Assembly (NCBI GenBank): GCA_035707105.1
Contig: DASSUI010000001.1
Span: 1-14,312 of the forward strand
Direction: 5' to 3'
Source of the DNA: JACDAN01 sp035707105
GTDB taxonomy: Bacteria > Actinomycetota > Thermoleophilia > Gaiellales > Gaiellaceae
Length of the DNA stretch: 14,312 bases
The position numbers were made by a program, and so were the translations under genes. This document shows, piece after piece, positions 1-5,911 of this stretch. Under the pieces are notes generated by a model, which saw only the letters and a program-made list of their open reading frames with translations, had not been told where the DNA came from and did no database searches. Numbering within the stretch: the stretch's first letter is position 1; the number at the start of each line of letters is the position of its first letter.

Positions 1-81
1 CACCTCGTCTCCAAGCGCGTGGGCAACTACCAGTTCAACCCCGAGTCGAGGCTCCTGTTCGACCAGCTCTGGGTGCGATAG
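1..81 (+). CDS. ABC transporter substrate-binding protein, family 5 (C-terminal end only)
   Basis: Only the last 26 codons and the TAG stop at 79-81 are inside the window; the gene begins to the left. The visible residues include SKRVGNYQFNP and end in LFDQLWVR. This is the usual finish of SBP_bac_5 (oligopeptide/dipeptide-binding) proteins of GC-rich actinobacteria, in which the last strand ends in a DQLWV-like sequence. Such proteins are secreted or surface-anchored and hand peptides or similar solutes to an ABC permease. No permease or ATPase gene is visible. A second protein of the same family starts at the right edge of the window. The assignment rests on a very short tail, so the family is likely but the substrate is unknown. 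Confidence 0.6.
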   Translation, partial: HLVSKRVGNYQFNPESRLLFDQLWVR

Positions 82-190
82 CTACAGGTCGACATCCTCG
101 CCGTTCGAGTTGCTGACGTGGCCTGCAAGCGCACTAGAAACGGGTCTCATCCTGCATAGTCCCGGGTCGTTCGCTGAGAAGGCAACACTG

Positions 191-304
191 CATCCCGCAC
201 TCATCCCGCGGGAGGCCGCCGGAAGCTCCCGTCCATCCCCGCGAATCCCCGCAACGCACGGTCGAAAGACGCCGCTCACGGCGGGAATCCCCGCAGATTC
301 CCGC
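191..304 (+). repeat. Three pairs of ATCCCCGC-like direct repeats next to the tRNA fragment
   Basis: Six copies of an 8-9 base motif occur in one orientation: CATCCCGC at 191, TCATCCCGC at 201, CATCCCCGC at 234, AATCCCCGC at 244, AATCCCCGC at 286 and GATTCCCGC at 296. They form three pairs with about 10-11 bases between partners, one helical turn. The array ends 20 bases before the tRNA-Asp fragment. Short direct repeats beside a tRNA attachment core are known as arm-type sites for tyrosine recombinases. That role is an inference, because no integrase gene is in the window. Confidence 0.5.
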
Positions 305-324
305 TCAGCCCGCAACCGCCAAGA

Positions 325-371
325 CCGGCCTGTCACGCCGGAGGTCGCGGGTTCGAGTCCCGTCGCTCCCG
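325..371 (+). other. 3' fragment of a tRNA-Asp gene (anticodon stem to discriminator base), probable att site
   Basis: The sequence has an anticodon stem CCGGC/GCCGG (325-329 and 337-341) around the loop CTGTCAC, which carries anticodon GTC (Asp). A 5-base variable region follows, then a T-arm GCGGG/CCCGT around TTCGAGT (347-363) and the acceptor 3' strand CGCTCCC plus G (364-371). TCA follows instead of CCA. Upstream there is no D-arm and no matching GGGAGCG acceptor 5' strand, so this is not a complete tRNA. A lone 3' half is what remains at the distal end when an integrative element inserts into a tRNA gene. Confidence 0.75.
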
Positions 372-382
372 TCAGGTTCCTG

Positions 383-400
383 CCTGATTTCTCGATCAGG
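383..400. terminator. Small hairpin after the tRNA fragment
   Basis: CCTGAT (383-388) pairs perfectly with ATCAGG (395-400) around a 6-base loop, beginning 12 bases after the tRNA discriminator base. There is no clear T-run. It could be the original tRNA terminator, and it also lies downstream of the minus-strand operon that ends at 521. It is weak as a terminator by itself. Confidence 0.35.
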
Positions 401-520
401 AGACCCTCATCTCCGAGTGGCGGCGTGGAAGCACCGGCCGAGCATGATGCTGCGCGCTGTTCAGGGCCCTCAACGACCCGGCTTGCGCCGATCCCGATGA
501 GCCACTCCGCGAGCGACGTC

Positions 521-1006
521 CTACGCGGCCTCGCTGTGTGAGATCTGGTCGATGCAGACCGTGACCGCGAGAATCAGCGCATCGTTCTCGCCCTCGGCGA
601 TCTCGATGCCGTAGACATCGCGCATGCGGAGCCAACGCTTGGATACCTCGGCGACCTCGTCGCCGCCACGCTGGATCTTGTACTCGTGGTCGACGATGTT
701 GCCCTTCGCCTCCATGTCCTCGCCGTCCTCGACCTCGATCGAAAAGCGGTCGCGGAGCGGGCTCACGAGCGCCTTCTTGACCGTCGCGACCGTCTTGCCG
801 TCGCGCTCGATCTCCATCGTGTCGCGAATGCTCAGCAGCTTCTTCTGGATCGTGAACACCTCGCCACCCTCGGGCGCCTCCAAAACGAGCGTGTTGCGAA
901 TGCGGAGCGCCTTGCCGTCCACCTTGTACGCAGGGTGCCCGCCGTCGGTTTCGATCCAGTAGTCGTCGCCGATCGCGAACATCCTCTCGCGCATCTGGTA
1001 CTTCAC
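521..1006 (-). CDS. LURP-one-related (LOR) family protein
   Basis: The product is about 161 residues, with the repeated short-strand pattern of the LOR family (Pfam LOR, former DUF567; tubby-like beta barrel around a central helix). It begins KYQMRERMFAIGDDYWIE and continues with VDGKALRIRNTLVL, LLSIRDTMEIERDG, KGNIVDHEYKI and VAEVSKRWLRMRDVYGIEI. LOR proteins have no established enzymatic activity; a scaffold, lipid-linked or stress role has been proposed. I chose the GTG at 1004-1006 because AAGGGGG lies 5 bases upstream and the family normally starts at this point. A GTG at 1042, overlapping the hydrolase stop as GTGA, would add 12 residues. It is the last gene of the minus-strand operon headed by the gene at 2147. 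The family call is firm, the exact start less so. Confidence 0.85.
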   Translation of the reverse strand: MKYQMRERMFAIGDDYWIETDGGHPAYKVDGKALRIRNTLVLEAPEGGEVFTIQKKLLSIRDTMEIERDGKTVATVKKALVSPLRDRFSIEVEDGEDMEAKGNIVDHEYKIQRGGDEVAEVSKRWLRMRDVYGIEIAEGENDALILAVTVCIDQISHSEAA

Positions 1007-1038
1007 TTCGACCCCCTTCGGCACCTGGTGGTATCCCG

Positions 1039-1908
1039 TCACGACCCTACTCCCGCTGCCAATGGCAGGTGGTCGGGTTCGGCCTCGTCAGAGGTGATGG
1101 TGTCGGCGATGAGCTGCACGAAGCTGGCTGTTGCGTCGAAGGGGGCTGCGTGGCCGGCCCCTTCGATTCGATGCGTTCTCGCAGCGGGGATGGCAGCGGC
1201 GAGCGATCGAACGAGCCGGAACATGTTGTCGGGGCTCCGTGCGCCGTAGCTGCACACGACTGTGACCTCGACAGTCGCGAGGTCCGTCGCCGACGGATAG
1301 CTGCCGATCGAGTTGCGGAAATCCGCCAAGGCGGGCCTGGCGTTCTCCCTGCCGGCCCGCCGCCACTCCTCGGGAAAGTCATCCCACGCGCTTCCACCGT
1401 CACGGTAGGTGTAGGCGGAGCGCAACAGCGTTTCGGCCGCGTCACCCTGTCGGCCGCGGAGAGCGAGCGACCCGATCCTGGCCAGCGCCGCGAGCTGGGA
1501 AACGGAAGGAAGGTGACGAGTGAACCGCCATGGGAACTCATGGGCGACAACTGACCGCACGAGGTCCGGGCGACGCACCGCGAGGTCGACGGCGATCGCG
1601 GCCCCGGCGCTCGTACCGACCACGACGGCGGGCTGGGCCCGCAGGGACTCCAGAATCGCTGCGGCGTCGGCCGTATGCGTGGAGATCGAGCGCGCCGGTT
1701 CGCCGCCGGAGCGGGCGTAACCCCGGCGGTCGTAGGTGATCACTCGTCCGACCCGGGCGAGCTCCTCGGTCGCGGAGCCCCAGGTCGAGGCCGTCGCCCC
1801 GGCAGGGTGAATTAAAAGGATCGGTATGTCCTCGCCCAGCTCCTCGTAATAGAGGTCGCATCCGTCCGACCTCACGGAACCCATGACCGGCCTCGGCCAT
1901 AGGGTCAT
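1039..1908 (-). CDS. Alpha/beta hydrolase
   Basis: A 289-residue protein of alpha/beta hydrolase fold size. The oxyanion-hole motif HPAG is at residues 34-37, followed by TYDRRGYARSG at about 58-68. The nucleophile elbow GTSAG has Ser100, and the catalytic His is in GAGHAAPFD (His253). The acid is probably in the strand-end segment YGARSPDN (Asp227 is a candidate). The family hydrolyses esters and related bonds; no substrate can be inferred. The ATG at 1908 overlaps the stop of the upstream gene as ATGA and has GAGG about 9 bases upstream. A second ATG at 1884 (residue 9) also has a GAGG and fits the conserved start equally well. It is the middle gene of a three-gene minus-strand operon, and translation is probably coupled to the gene before it. 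Confidence 0.9.
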   Translation of the reverse strand: MTLWPRPVMGSVRSDGCDLYYEELGEDIPILLIHPAGATASTWGSATEELARVGRVITYDRRGYARSGGEPARSISTHTADAAAILESLRAQPAVVVGTSAGAAIAVDLAVRRPDLVRSVVAHEFPWRFTRHLPSVSQLAALARIGSLALRGRQGDAAETLLRSAYTYRDGGSAWDDFPEEWRRAGRENARPALADFRNSIGSYPSATDLATVEVTVVCSYGARSPDNMFRLVRSLAAAIPAARTHRIEGAGHAAPFDATASFVQLIADTITSDEAEPDHLPLAAGVGS

Positions 1909-2147
1909 GGGATCTCGACCTCACTGACGCGGCTGACGGTCGTGCGCTCGGCGACGTAGTAGGGGAGCAGGCGGAGCGCCTCCTCCTCGGTGTCTGCGTC
2001 GACCGTCCACCAGATCGCGTGTCCGCCGGAGCGGCACGAGGCCAGGGTCGGACGGTGGCGAAGCGGACTCTCGAGTCCCCTGAACGCGGCGAAGACGACG
2101 CCGCACTCGTGCGGCTCGTGGCGGTGCTGAAGCAGGTAACGAGACAT
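1905..2147 (-). CDS. Small hypothetical protein
   Basis: An 80-residue protein starting MSRYLLQHRHEPHECGVVF and ending in VSRVSEVEIP. The mix of short strands and helices (HAIWWTVDADTEEEALRLLPYYVAER) suggests a small ferredoxin-like alpha+beta fold such as those of dimeric small-molecule binding or ABM-like proteins, but I cannot name the family. The ATG at 2147 was preferred over one at 2174, because the 9 extra residues look non-conserved and neither site has a strong Shine-Dalgarno sequence. It is the first gene of the minus-strand operon, and its stop overlaps the hydrolase start as ATGA. The TCAGGGT box array lies immediately upstream, ending 29 bases before the start codon. Confidence 0.7.
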   Translation of the reverse strand: MSRYLLQHRHEPHECGVVFAAFRGLESPLRHRPTLASCRSGGHAIWWTVDADTEEEALRLLPYYVAERTTVSRVSEVEIP

Positions 2148-2176
2148 GGTTCGAGCTTGCCTCGAAGCGGCCATGC

Positions 2177-2233
2177 CGACATCGGGGCGTCACCCTGAAC
2201 CTGCACCCTGATTCCTCCATGCGGCGACCCTGA
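2177..2233 (-). promoter_or_regulatory. Three-box TCAGGGT array upstream of the minus-strand operon
   Basis: Read on the minus strand, TCAGGGT occurs at 2233-2227, 2211-2205 and 2198-2192, so box starts are 22 and 13 bases apart. The conserved block GACGCCCCGATGTCG follows, ending at 2177, 29 bases before the ATG at 2147. An array with the same spacing and the same downstream block, pointing the other way, lies at 5380-5436. The innermost 37 bases match at 35 positions. The position directly before an operon and the conserved spacing suggest a promoter with activator binding sites. The LuxR-type regulator encoded next door is the obvious candidate to bind it. Confidence 0.75.
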
Positions 2234-2293
2234 GTCGCCATGCACACCAGCAAGGGGGACATCGTCCGCTTGCCGCAGGCCTCGTCGGTCGTG

Positions 2294-2324
2294 CTGACGA
2301 AGGCCGACATCCGTAGAAAATACT
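2294..2324 (+). promoter_or_regulatory. Possible promoter of the LuxR-type regulator gene
   Basis: CTGACG at 2294-2299 resembles a -35 element. An A/T-rich patch, TAGAAAATACT (2314-2324), stands out in very GC-rich DNA and could hold the -10. The spacing depends on which hexamer is chosen (14 to 19 bases), so this is tentative. The patch lies about 80 bases before the chosen start at 2403. Confidence 0.3.
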
Positions 2325-2402
2325 GACCGCAGACAGTGCTTTCACCGATGACGCATGCGCTCGCGTAGTGCAGACGTGGCTGAACCGGGCGAAGGAGGCG
2401 CG

Positions 2403-5378
2403 ATGGCGTTCTCGGTGGCGCCGCGACCAGCGCACGACGATAACCCCCTCGTGGGGCGCGCCGCCGAACTCGAGCTGCTCGAGCAGTTGCTCGAGGAGCT
2501 TGAGCGAAGCCCGCAGGCCGCGATCGAGCTCGTGGGCGAGCCGGGGATCGGCAAGACGCGACTGCTTTCTGAGCTCGCCTCACGTGCCGGGCTGCGCGGA
2601 CACCTCGTTCTCTTGGGATCAGCGTCGGAGCTCGAGCGCGAGCTTCCGTTTTCGGTCTTCGTCGACGCGTTGGATGAGTATGTCGAGAGCCTCGACCCCG
2701 ACCAGCTCTCGACCCTCGACGACGACGTACAGGCAGAGCTCGCGCACGTCTTGCCCTCGCTGTCTGCGCTCGCAGCCGGTCGAGCGGTGGCGCCCCAGCA
2801 CGAGCGCTATCGCAGCCATCGGGCGGTGCGCGCGCTGCTCGAGCAGCTCGCGCATAGGAGACCGCTCGTACTCGTGCTCGACGACTTCCACTGGGCCGAC
2901 TCCGCCTCGGTCGAGCTGCTCGCCGCACTGCTGCGCCGGCCGCCCGCGGCGGCCGTGCTCACCGCCGTGGCGCTCCGCCCCCGCCAAACGCCGGAGCGTC
3001 TTGCAGCAACGCTCGAGCGGGCGCATCGTGCGGCTGTCGTGAACCGGGTCGAGCTCGGCGATCTAACGCCGGATGAGGCTCGCGATTTTCTCGGCGATAG
3101 GGTCGACGCTGCCGGCGCAGCACTCCTCTATCAGGAGTGCGGTGGCAACCCCTTCTATCTCGAGCAGCTCACCCGGTCGCTCGAGCGCGCAGGTGGAGCA
3201 ACGCCCGCTCCCGAGATCTCACTGACCGGCCTCGAGGTCCCACCCGCGGTCGCCGCCTCGCTGAGCGAAGAGCTCGCGTTGCTGTCGGACGGCGGACGCC
3301 GCGTGCTCGAGGGAGCAGCGGTGGCGGGCGATCCCTTCGAGCCCGAACTGGCGGCCGCTGCGGCCGCCACATCTGACGCCGCGGCGATGGACGCAGTCGA
3401 CGAGCTCTTGCAGGTCGATCTCATCCGAACGACCGACGTGCCCAGACGCTTCCGCTTCCGCCATCCGCTCGTCCGGCGCGCTGTCTACGAGGCCACCGCG
3501 AGCGGCTGGCGCCTCGGGGCCCACGAGCGGTGCGCAGAAGCCCTTGCGGTGCGGGGAGCGACAGCGCCGGCGCGCGCCCACCACGTCGAGCGGTCGGCGC
3601 GCCACGGCGACGCGGCAGCCGTGGCCCTGCTGCGTGAGGCCGGCGAGTCGACGGCTCGGCTCGCGCCCCTGAGCGCCGCCCGCTGGTTCGGCGCGGCGCT
3701 CCGGTTGCTCCCAGCGCCCGCGCCCGGGCAGGACCGCGTCGAGCTCTTGCTCGCCCGTGCCGCGGCGTTTTCGGCGGCTGGGCATTTCACCGCCAGCCAT
3801 GAAACGCTGCTGGAGGCGGTCGCAATCGTCCCGCGGCACTCGAGCGCCCTCTGCACGACAGTCGCGACGACCTGTGCCGCGGTAGAGCGTCAGCTCGGGC
3901 GATACGAGCAGGCACACGGGCGTTTGGTGAGCGCTCTTCGCAACCTGCCAGACCCGGCCTCGGTCGAGGCCGTCGAGCTGCTGATCGAGCTGACCCTCAA
4001 CGCGTTCTACCGCGCGAGGTACGAGGCGATGCACGACTGGGCCCGGCAAGCGGTGAGCGCCGCGAAGGTCACGGGAGACGCGGCCCTGTTAGCAGCGGCC
4101 CTCGGCATGCCCGCGCTCGCAGCCGCCATGACCGGACCGACCGAAACAGCTCGATCCCACCGTGCGGAAGCCGCAGCGCTCGTGGATGAGCTGTCCGACG
4201 ACGAGCTCTCGCGCCGCCCCGACGCCGCGTCCTGGCTCGCTGCGGCCGAGCTCTACCTCGACCTCTACGCCGAGGCCGACGCGCACGCGAGTCGTGCCGC
4301 CGGCCTCGCTCGCGCGACTGGGCGAGGGGATCCCTTGTTCCGCCTGTACCCGATCCTCCCCCGGATCTGGTACGTGCGCGGCAAGCTGACCGAGGCCGCC
4401 GAACTTCTGGACGGCGCCATCGAGGCCGGGCGCCTGCTCGGCTCCCCGCCGGCTCTCGCCGGGAACCTTTTCAACCGCTCCGTCGTCGCAGTCGCCGTCG
4501 GCGATCTCGACCTCGCGCTTGTCACCGCAGAGGAGGCGGTAGAGCTCACGCGCCACCTCGACGACGGCTTCGTCACCGCCTGGGCTGCGGTGAGGCTTGC
4601 CGGCGTGCTGCTCGAATCCGGGCAACCACACCGAGCCGTCGAGCTACTCCTCGGCCGCGCCGGCGGTGAGGAGTTGACACTCATCCCCGGCGGCTGGCGG
4701 GCGTACTGCCTCGACTTGCTGACGCGGTGTTGGCTGGCGCTCGATCGCCGTGGCGAGGCCGAGCGCGCAGCCGCGCTCACCGCGGTCGCAGCAGCGGACC
4801 TGCAGCTTCCCCTCGCTACTGCCTGGGCCGACCGTGCTGCCGCCGCGGTAGCTCTGGACTCGGGGGACACTGCCCGCGCGATCGAACGCGCACTCGCTTC
4901 CGGCGATGCCGCTCAGGAGGTCGGCGCCCCCATCGAAGGCGCGCTCTCGCGCACGCTCGCGGGCCGCGCGCTAGCGCGCGCCGGCGAGAGCGACCGGGCC
5001 GTGTCGGAGCTTCAGCGCGCAGCCGAAGCCTTCGACGCGTGCGGCGCGCTGCGCTACCGCGAAAGCGCGGAGCGAGAACTCGGGAAGCTCGGGCACCGAC
5101 CCCACCGGCGCACGCGCCCAGGCAGGACCGACGGGACGAGCATCGACTCGCTGACCGAACGCGAGCTTCAGGTGGCACGGCTGGTCGTCGACCGCAAGAC
5201 GAACCCCGAGATCGCGGCGGATTTGTTCCTCAGCCAGAAGACGGTCGAGACGCACCTGCGCAACATCTTCCGAAAGATCGCCGTCTCGACCCGCGTCGAA
5301 CTCGCACGCGTAGTGGAGCACGCCGACGACGGCGACCGCCCAACTTCGCCCGACTCGCGCTCGGCCGCAGTTACATAG
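2403..5378 (+). CDS. Large ATPase transcriptional regulator, LuxR family (LAL/MalT-like)
   Basis: A 991-residue regulator in three parts. The N-terminal AAA/STAND-type ATPase has Walker A GEPGIGKT at residues 45-52, after the VGRAAELELL entry motif, and Walker B LVLVLDDFHWAD at about 156-167. A long Ala/Leu/Glu-rich helical middle of TPR type spans roughly 330-890. The C-terminal LuxR/GerE helix-turn-helix is at about 915-975 (SLTERELQVARLV, then NPEIAADLFLSQKTVETHLRNIF). Such proteins are ATP-dependent, ligand-controlled activators. The ATG at 2403 was chosen because AGGAGG lies 4 bases upstream; an ATG at 2355 in the same frame has no such site. The gene is divergent from the minus-strand operon. 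Its stop lies one base before the first TCAGGGT box of the next operon, so it is flanked on both sides by the putative operators. The ligand is unknown. Confidence 0.92.
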   Translation: MAFSVAPRPAHDDNPLVGRAAELELLEQLLEELERSPQAAIELVGEPGIGKTRLLSELASRAGLRGHLVLLGSASELERELPFSVFVDALDEYVESLDPDQLSTLDDDVQAELAHVLPSLSALAAGRAVAPQHERYRSHRAVRALLEQLAHRRPLVLVLDDFHWADSASVELLAALLRRPPAAAVLTAVALRPRQTPERLAATLERAHRAAVVNRVELGDLTPDEARDFLGDRVDAAGAALLYQECGGNPFYLEQLTRSLERAGGATPAPEISLTGLEVPPAVAASLSEELALLSDGGRRVLEGAAVAGDPFEPELAAAAAATSDAAAMDAVDELLQVDLIRTTDVPRRFRFRHPLVRRAVYEATASGWRLGAHERCAEALAVRGATAPARAHHVERSARHGDAAAVALLREAGESTARLAPLSAARWFGAALRLLPAPAPGQDRVELLLARAAAFSAAGHFTASHETLLEAVAIVPRHSSALCTTVATTCAAVERQLGRYEQAHGRLVSALRNLPDPASVEAVELLIELTLNAFYRARYEAMHDWARQAVSAAKVTGDAALLAAALGMPALAAAMTGPTETARSHRAEAAALVDELSDDELSRRPDAASWLAAAELYLDLYAEADAHASRAAGLARATGRGDPLFRLYPILPRIWYVRGKLTEAAELLDGAIEAGRLLGSPPALAGNLFNRSVVAVAVGDLDLALVTAEEAVELTRHLDDGFVTAWAAVRLAGVLLESGQPHRAVELLLGRAGGEELTLIPGGWRAYCLDLLTRCWLALDRRGEAERAAALTAVAAADLQLPLATAWADRAAAAVALDSGDTARAIERALASGDAAQEVGAPIEGALSRTLAGRALARAGESDRAVSELQRAAEAFDACGALRYRESAERELGKLGHRPHRRTRPGRTDGTSIDSLTERELQVARLVVDRKTNPEIAADLFLSQKTVETHLRNIFRKIAVSTRVELARVVEHADDGDRPTSPDSRSAAVT

Positions 5379-5379
5379 A

Positions 5380-5436
5380 TCAGGGTCGGCTGTTCGAGAA
5401 ATCAGGGTGCTGGATCAGGGTGACGCCCCGATGTCG
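5380..5436 (+). promoter_or_regulatory. Three-box TCAGGGT array upstream of the plus-strand operon
   Basis: TCAGGGT occurs at 5380, 5402 and 5415 (spacings 22 and 13), followed by GACGCCCCGATGTCG ending at 5436. This is the mirror-image partner of the array at 2177-2233. The bases between the first and second box differ between the copies, while the boxes and the downstream block are kept, as expected of binding sites. The first box starts one base after the TAG stop of the regulator gene. The next start codon with a Shine-Dalgarno site is at 5499. Confidence 0.75.
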
Positions 5437-5498
5437 CAGCGGCGCGGCAGCGGCAAGCTCGGCCCATGCAATCGGAAGAGAAGGGAGGCAAGACGACC

Positions 5499-5885
5499 AT
5501 GTTCGAGGTGACTGCGCGAATCAAGATCCGCCCGGGCGCACTCGACGGCTTCAAGCAGCAGGCGGCCGAGATCATGAGGCAGGTAGAGGAGAAGGACACG
5601 AAGACGCTGCGCTACGACTGGTTCATCAGCGACGACGGAACTCAGTGCGAGGTCCGGGAGGGCTATGTGGACGCCGACGCCGTGCTCGAGCATGCCCAAC
5701 ACATCGGGGAGGCCAGGGCCAAACTCTTCCGCGATTTCGCCTACGACCACGACATGACGCTCTACGGCGAGCCGTCGCCGGCACTCGCCGCGGCATTCGA
5801 GGCGCTTGGGAGTGCCGTCACGTACACGAAGTACTCCTTCTTCCAGGGCCTGGAAGCCGAGGTGCTCGACCAGGTCCCGGCTTAG
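5499..5885 (+). CDS. ABM-domain (antibiotic biosynthesis monooxygenase-like) protein
   Basis: A 128-residue protein. The first 95 or so residues have the ABM/YgiN-type dimeric alpha+beta barrel pattern: FEVTARIKIRPGALDGFKQQ, LRYDWFISDDG, CEVREGYVDADAVLEHAQH. A C-terminal extension follows (TLYGEPSPALAAAFEAL, YTKYSFFQGLE). Family members are small cofactor-independent oxygenases or ligand-binding proteins; catalysis is not certain here. I chose the ATG at 5499 because GGGAGG lies 10 bases upstream. An in-frame ATG at 5466 has no ribosome binding site. It is the first gene of the plus-strand operon, 62 bases after the TCAGGGT array, and the next gene starts 26 bases after its stop. Confidence 0.85.
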   Translation: MFEVTARIKIRPGALDGFKQQAAEIMRQVEEKDTKTLRYDWFISDDGTQCEVREGYVDADAVLEHAQHIGEARAKLFRDFAYDHDMTLYGEPSPALAAAFEALGSAVTYTKYSFFQGLEAEVLDQVPA

Positions 5886-5911
5886 ACAGGCGCCCGAAAG
5901 GGGTGGTAACG

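Larger units (their letters stand above)
82..520. other. Gene-free stretch between the solute-binding gene and the minus-strand operon
   Basis: No convincing coding region occurs in these 439 bases. Open frames on both strands lack ribosome binding sites, and their translations are Arg/Pro/Ser-rich or read through tRNA sequence. The stretch holds paired ATCCCCGC-like repeats (191-304), a 3' tRNA-Asp fragment (325-371) and a hairpin (383-400), each listed separately. The remainder, about 401-520, shows nothing recognisable. The two flanking genes converge here: plus-strand from the left, minus-strand from the right. Confidence 0.6.

Noticed and set aside
110..541. Plus-strand open frame of 143 codons
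   Set aside because: It reads through the tRNA-Asp fragment (the EVAGSSPVAPV translation is typical of tRNA DNA), has no ribosome site, and the rest is low-complexity.
2240..2326. 28-codon open frame (MHTSKGDIVRLPQ...) upstream of the LuxR-type gene
   Set aside because: No Shine-Dalgarno sequence. It begins next to the operator boxes and ends in the possible promoter. It looks somewhat protein-like, but nothing else supports it.
2177..5436. Inverted repeats as ends of a transposon carrying the regulator
   Set aside because: There is no transposase and no flanking target duplication was seen. The repeats consist of iterated short boxes placed at operon starts, which fits regulatory sites better.
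4727..5902. In-frame extension upstream of the membrane protein start
   Set aside because: It overlaps the LuxR regulator and ABM genes in another frame, and its translation is Arg-rich without domains. The real start is the GTG at 5912 with a ribosome site.
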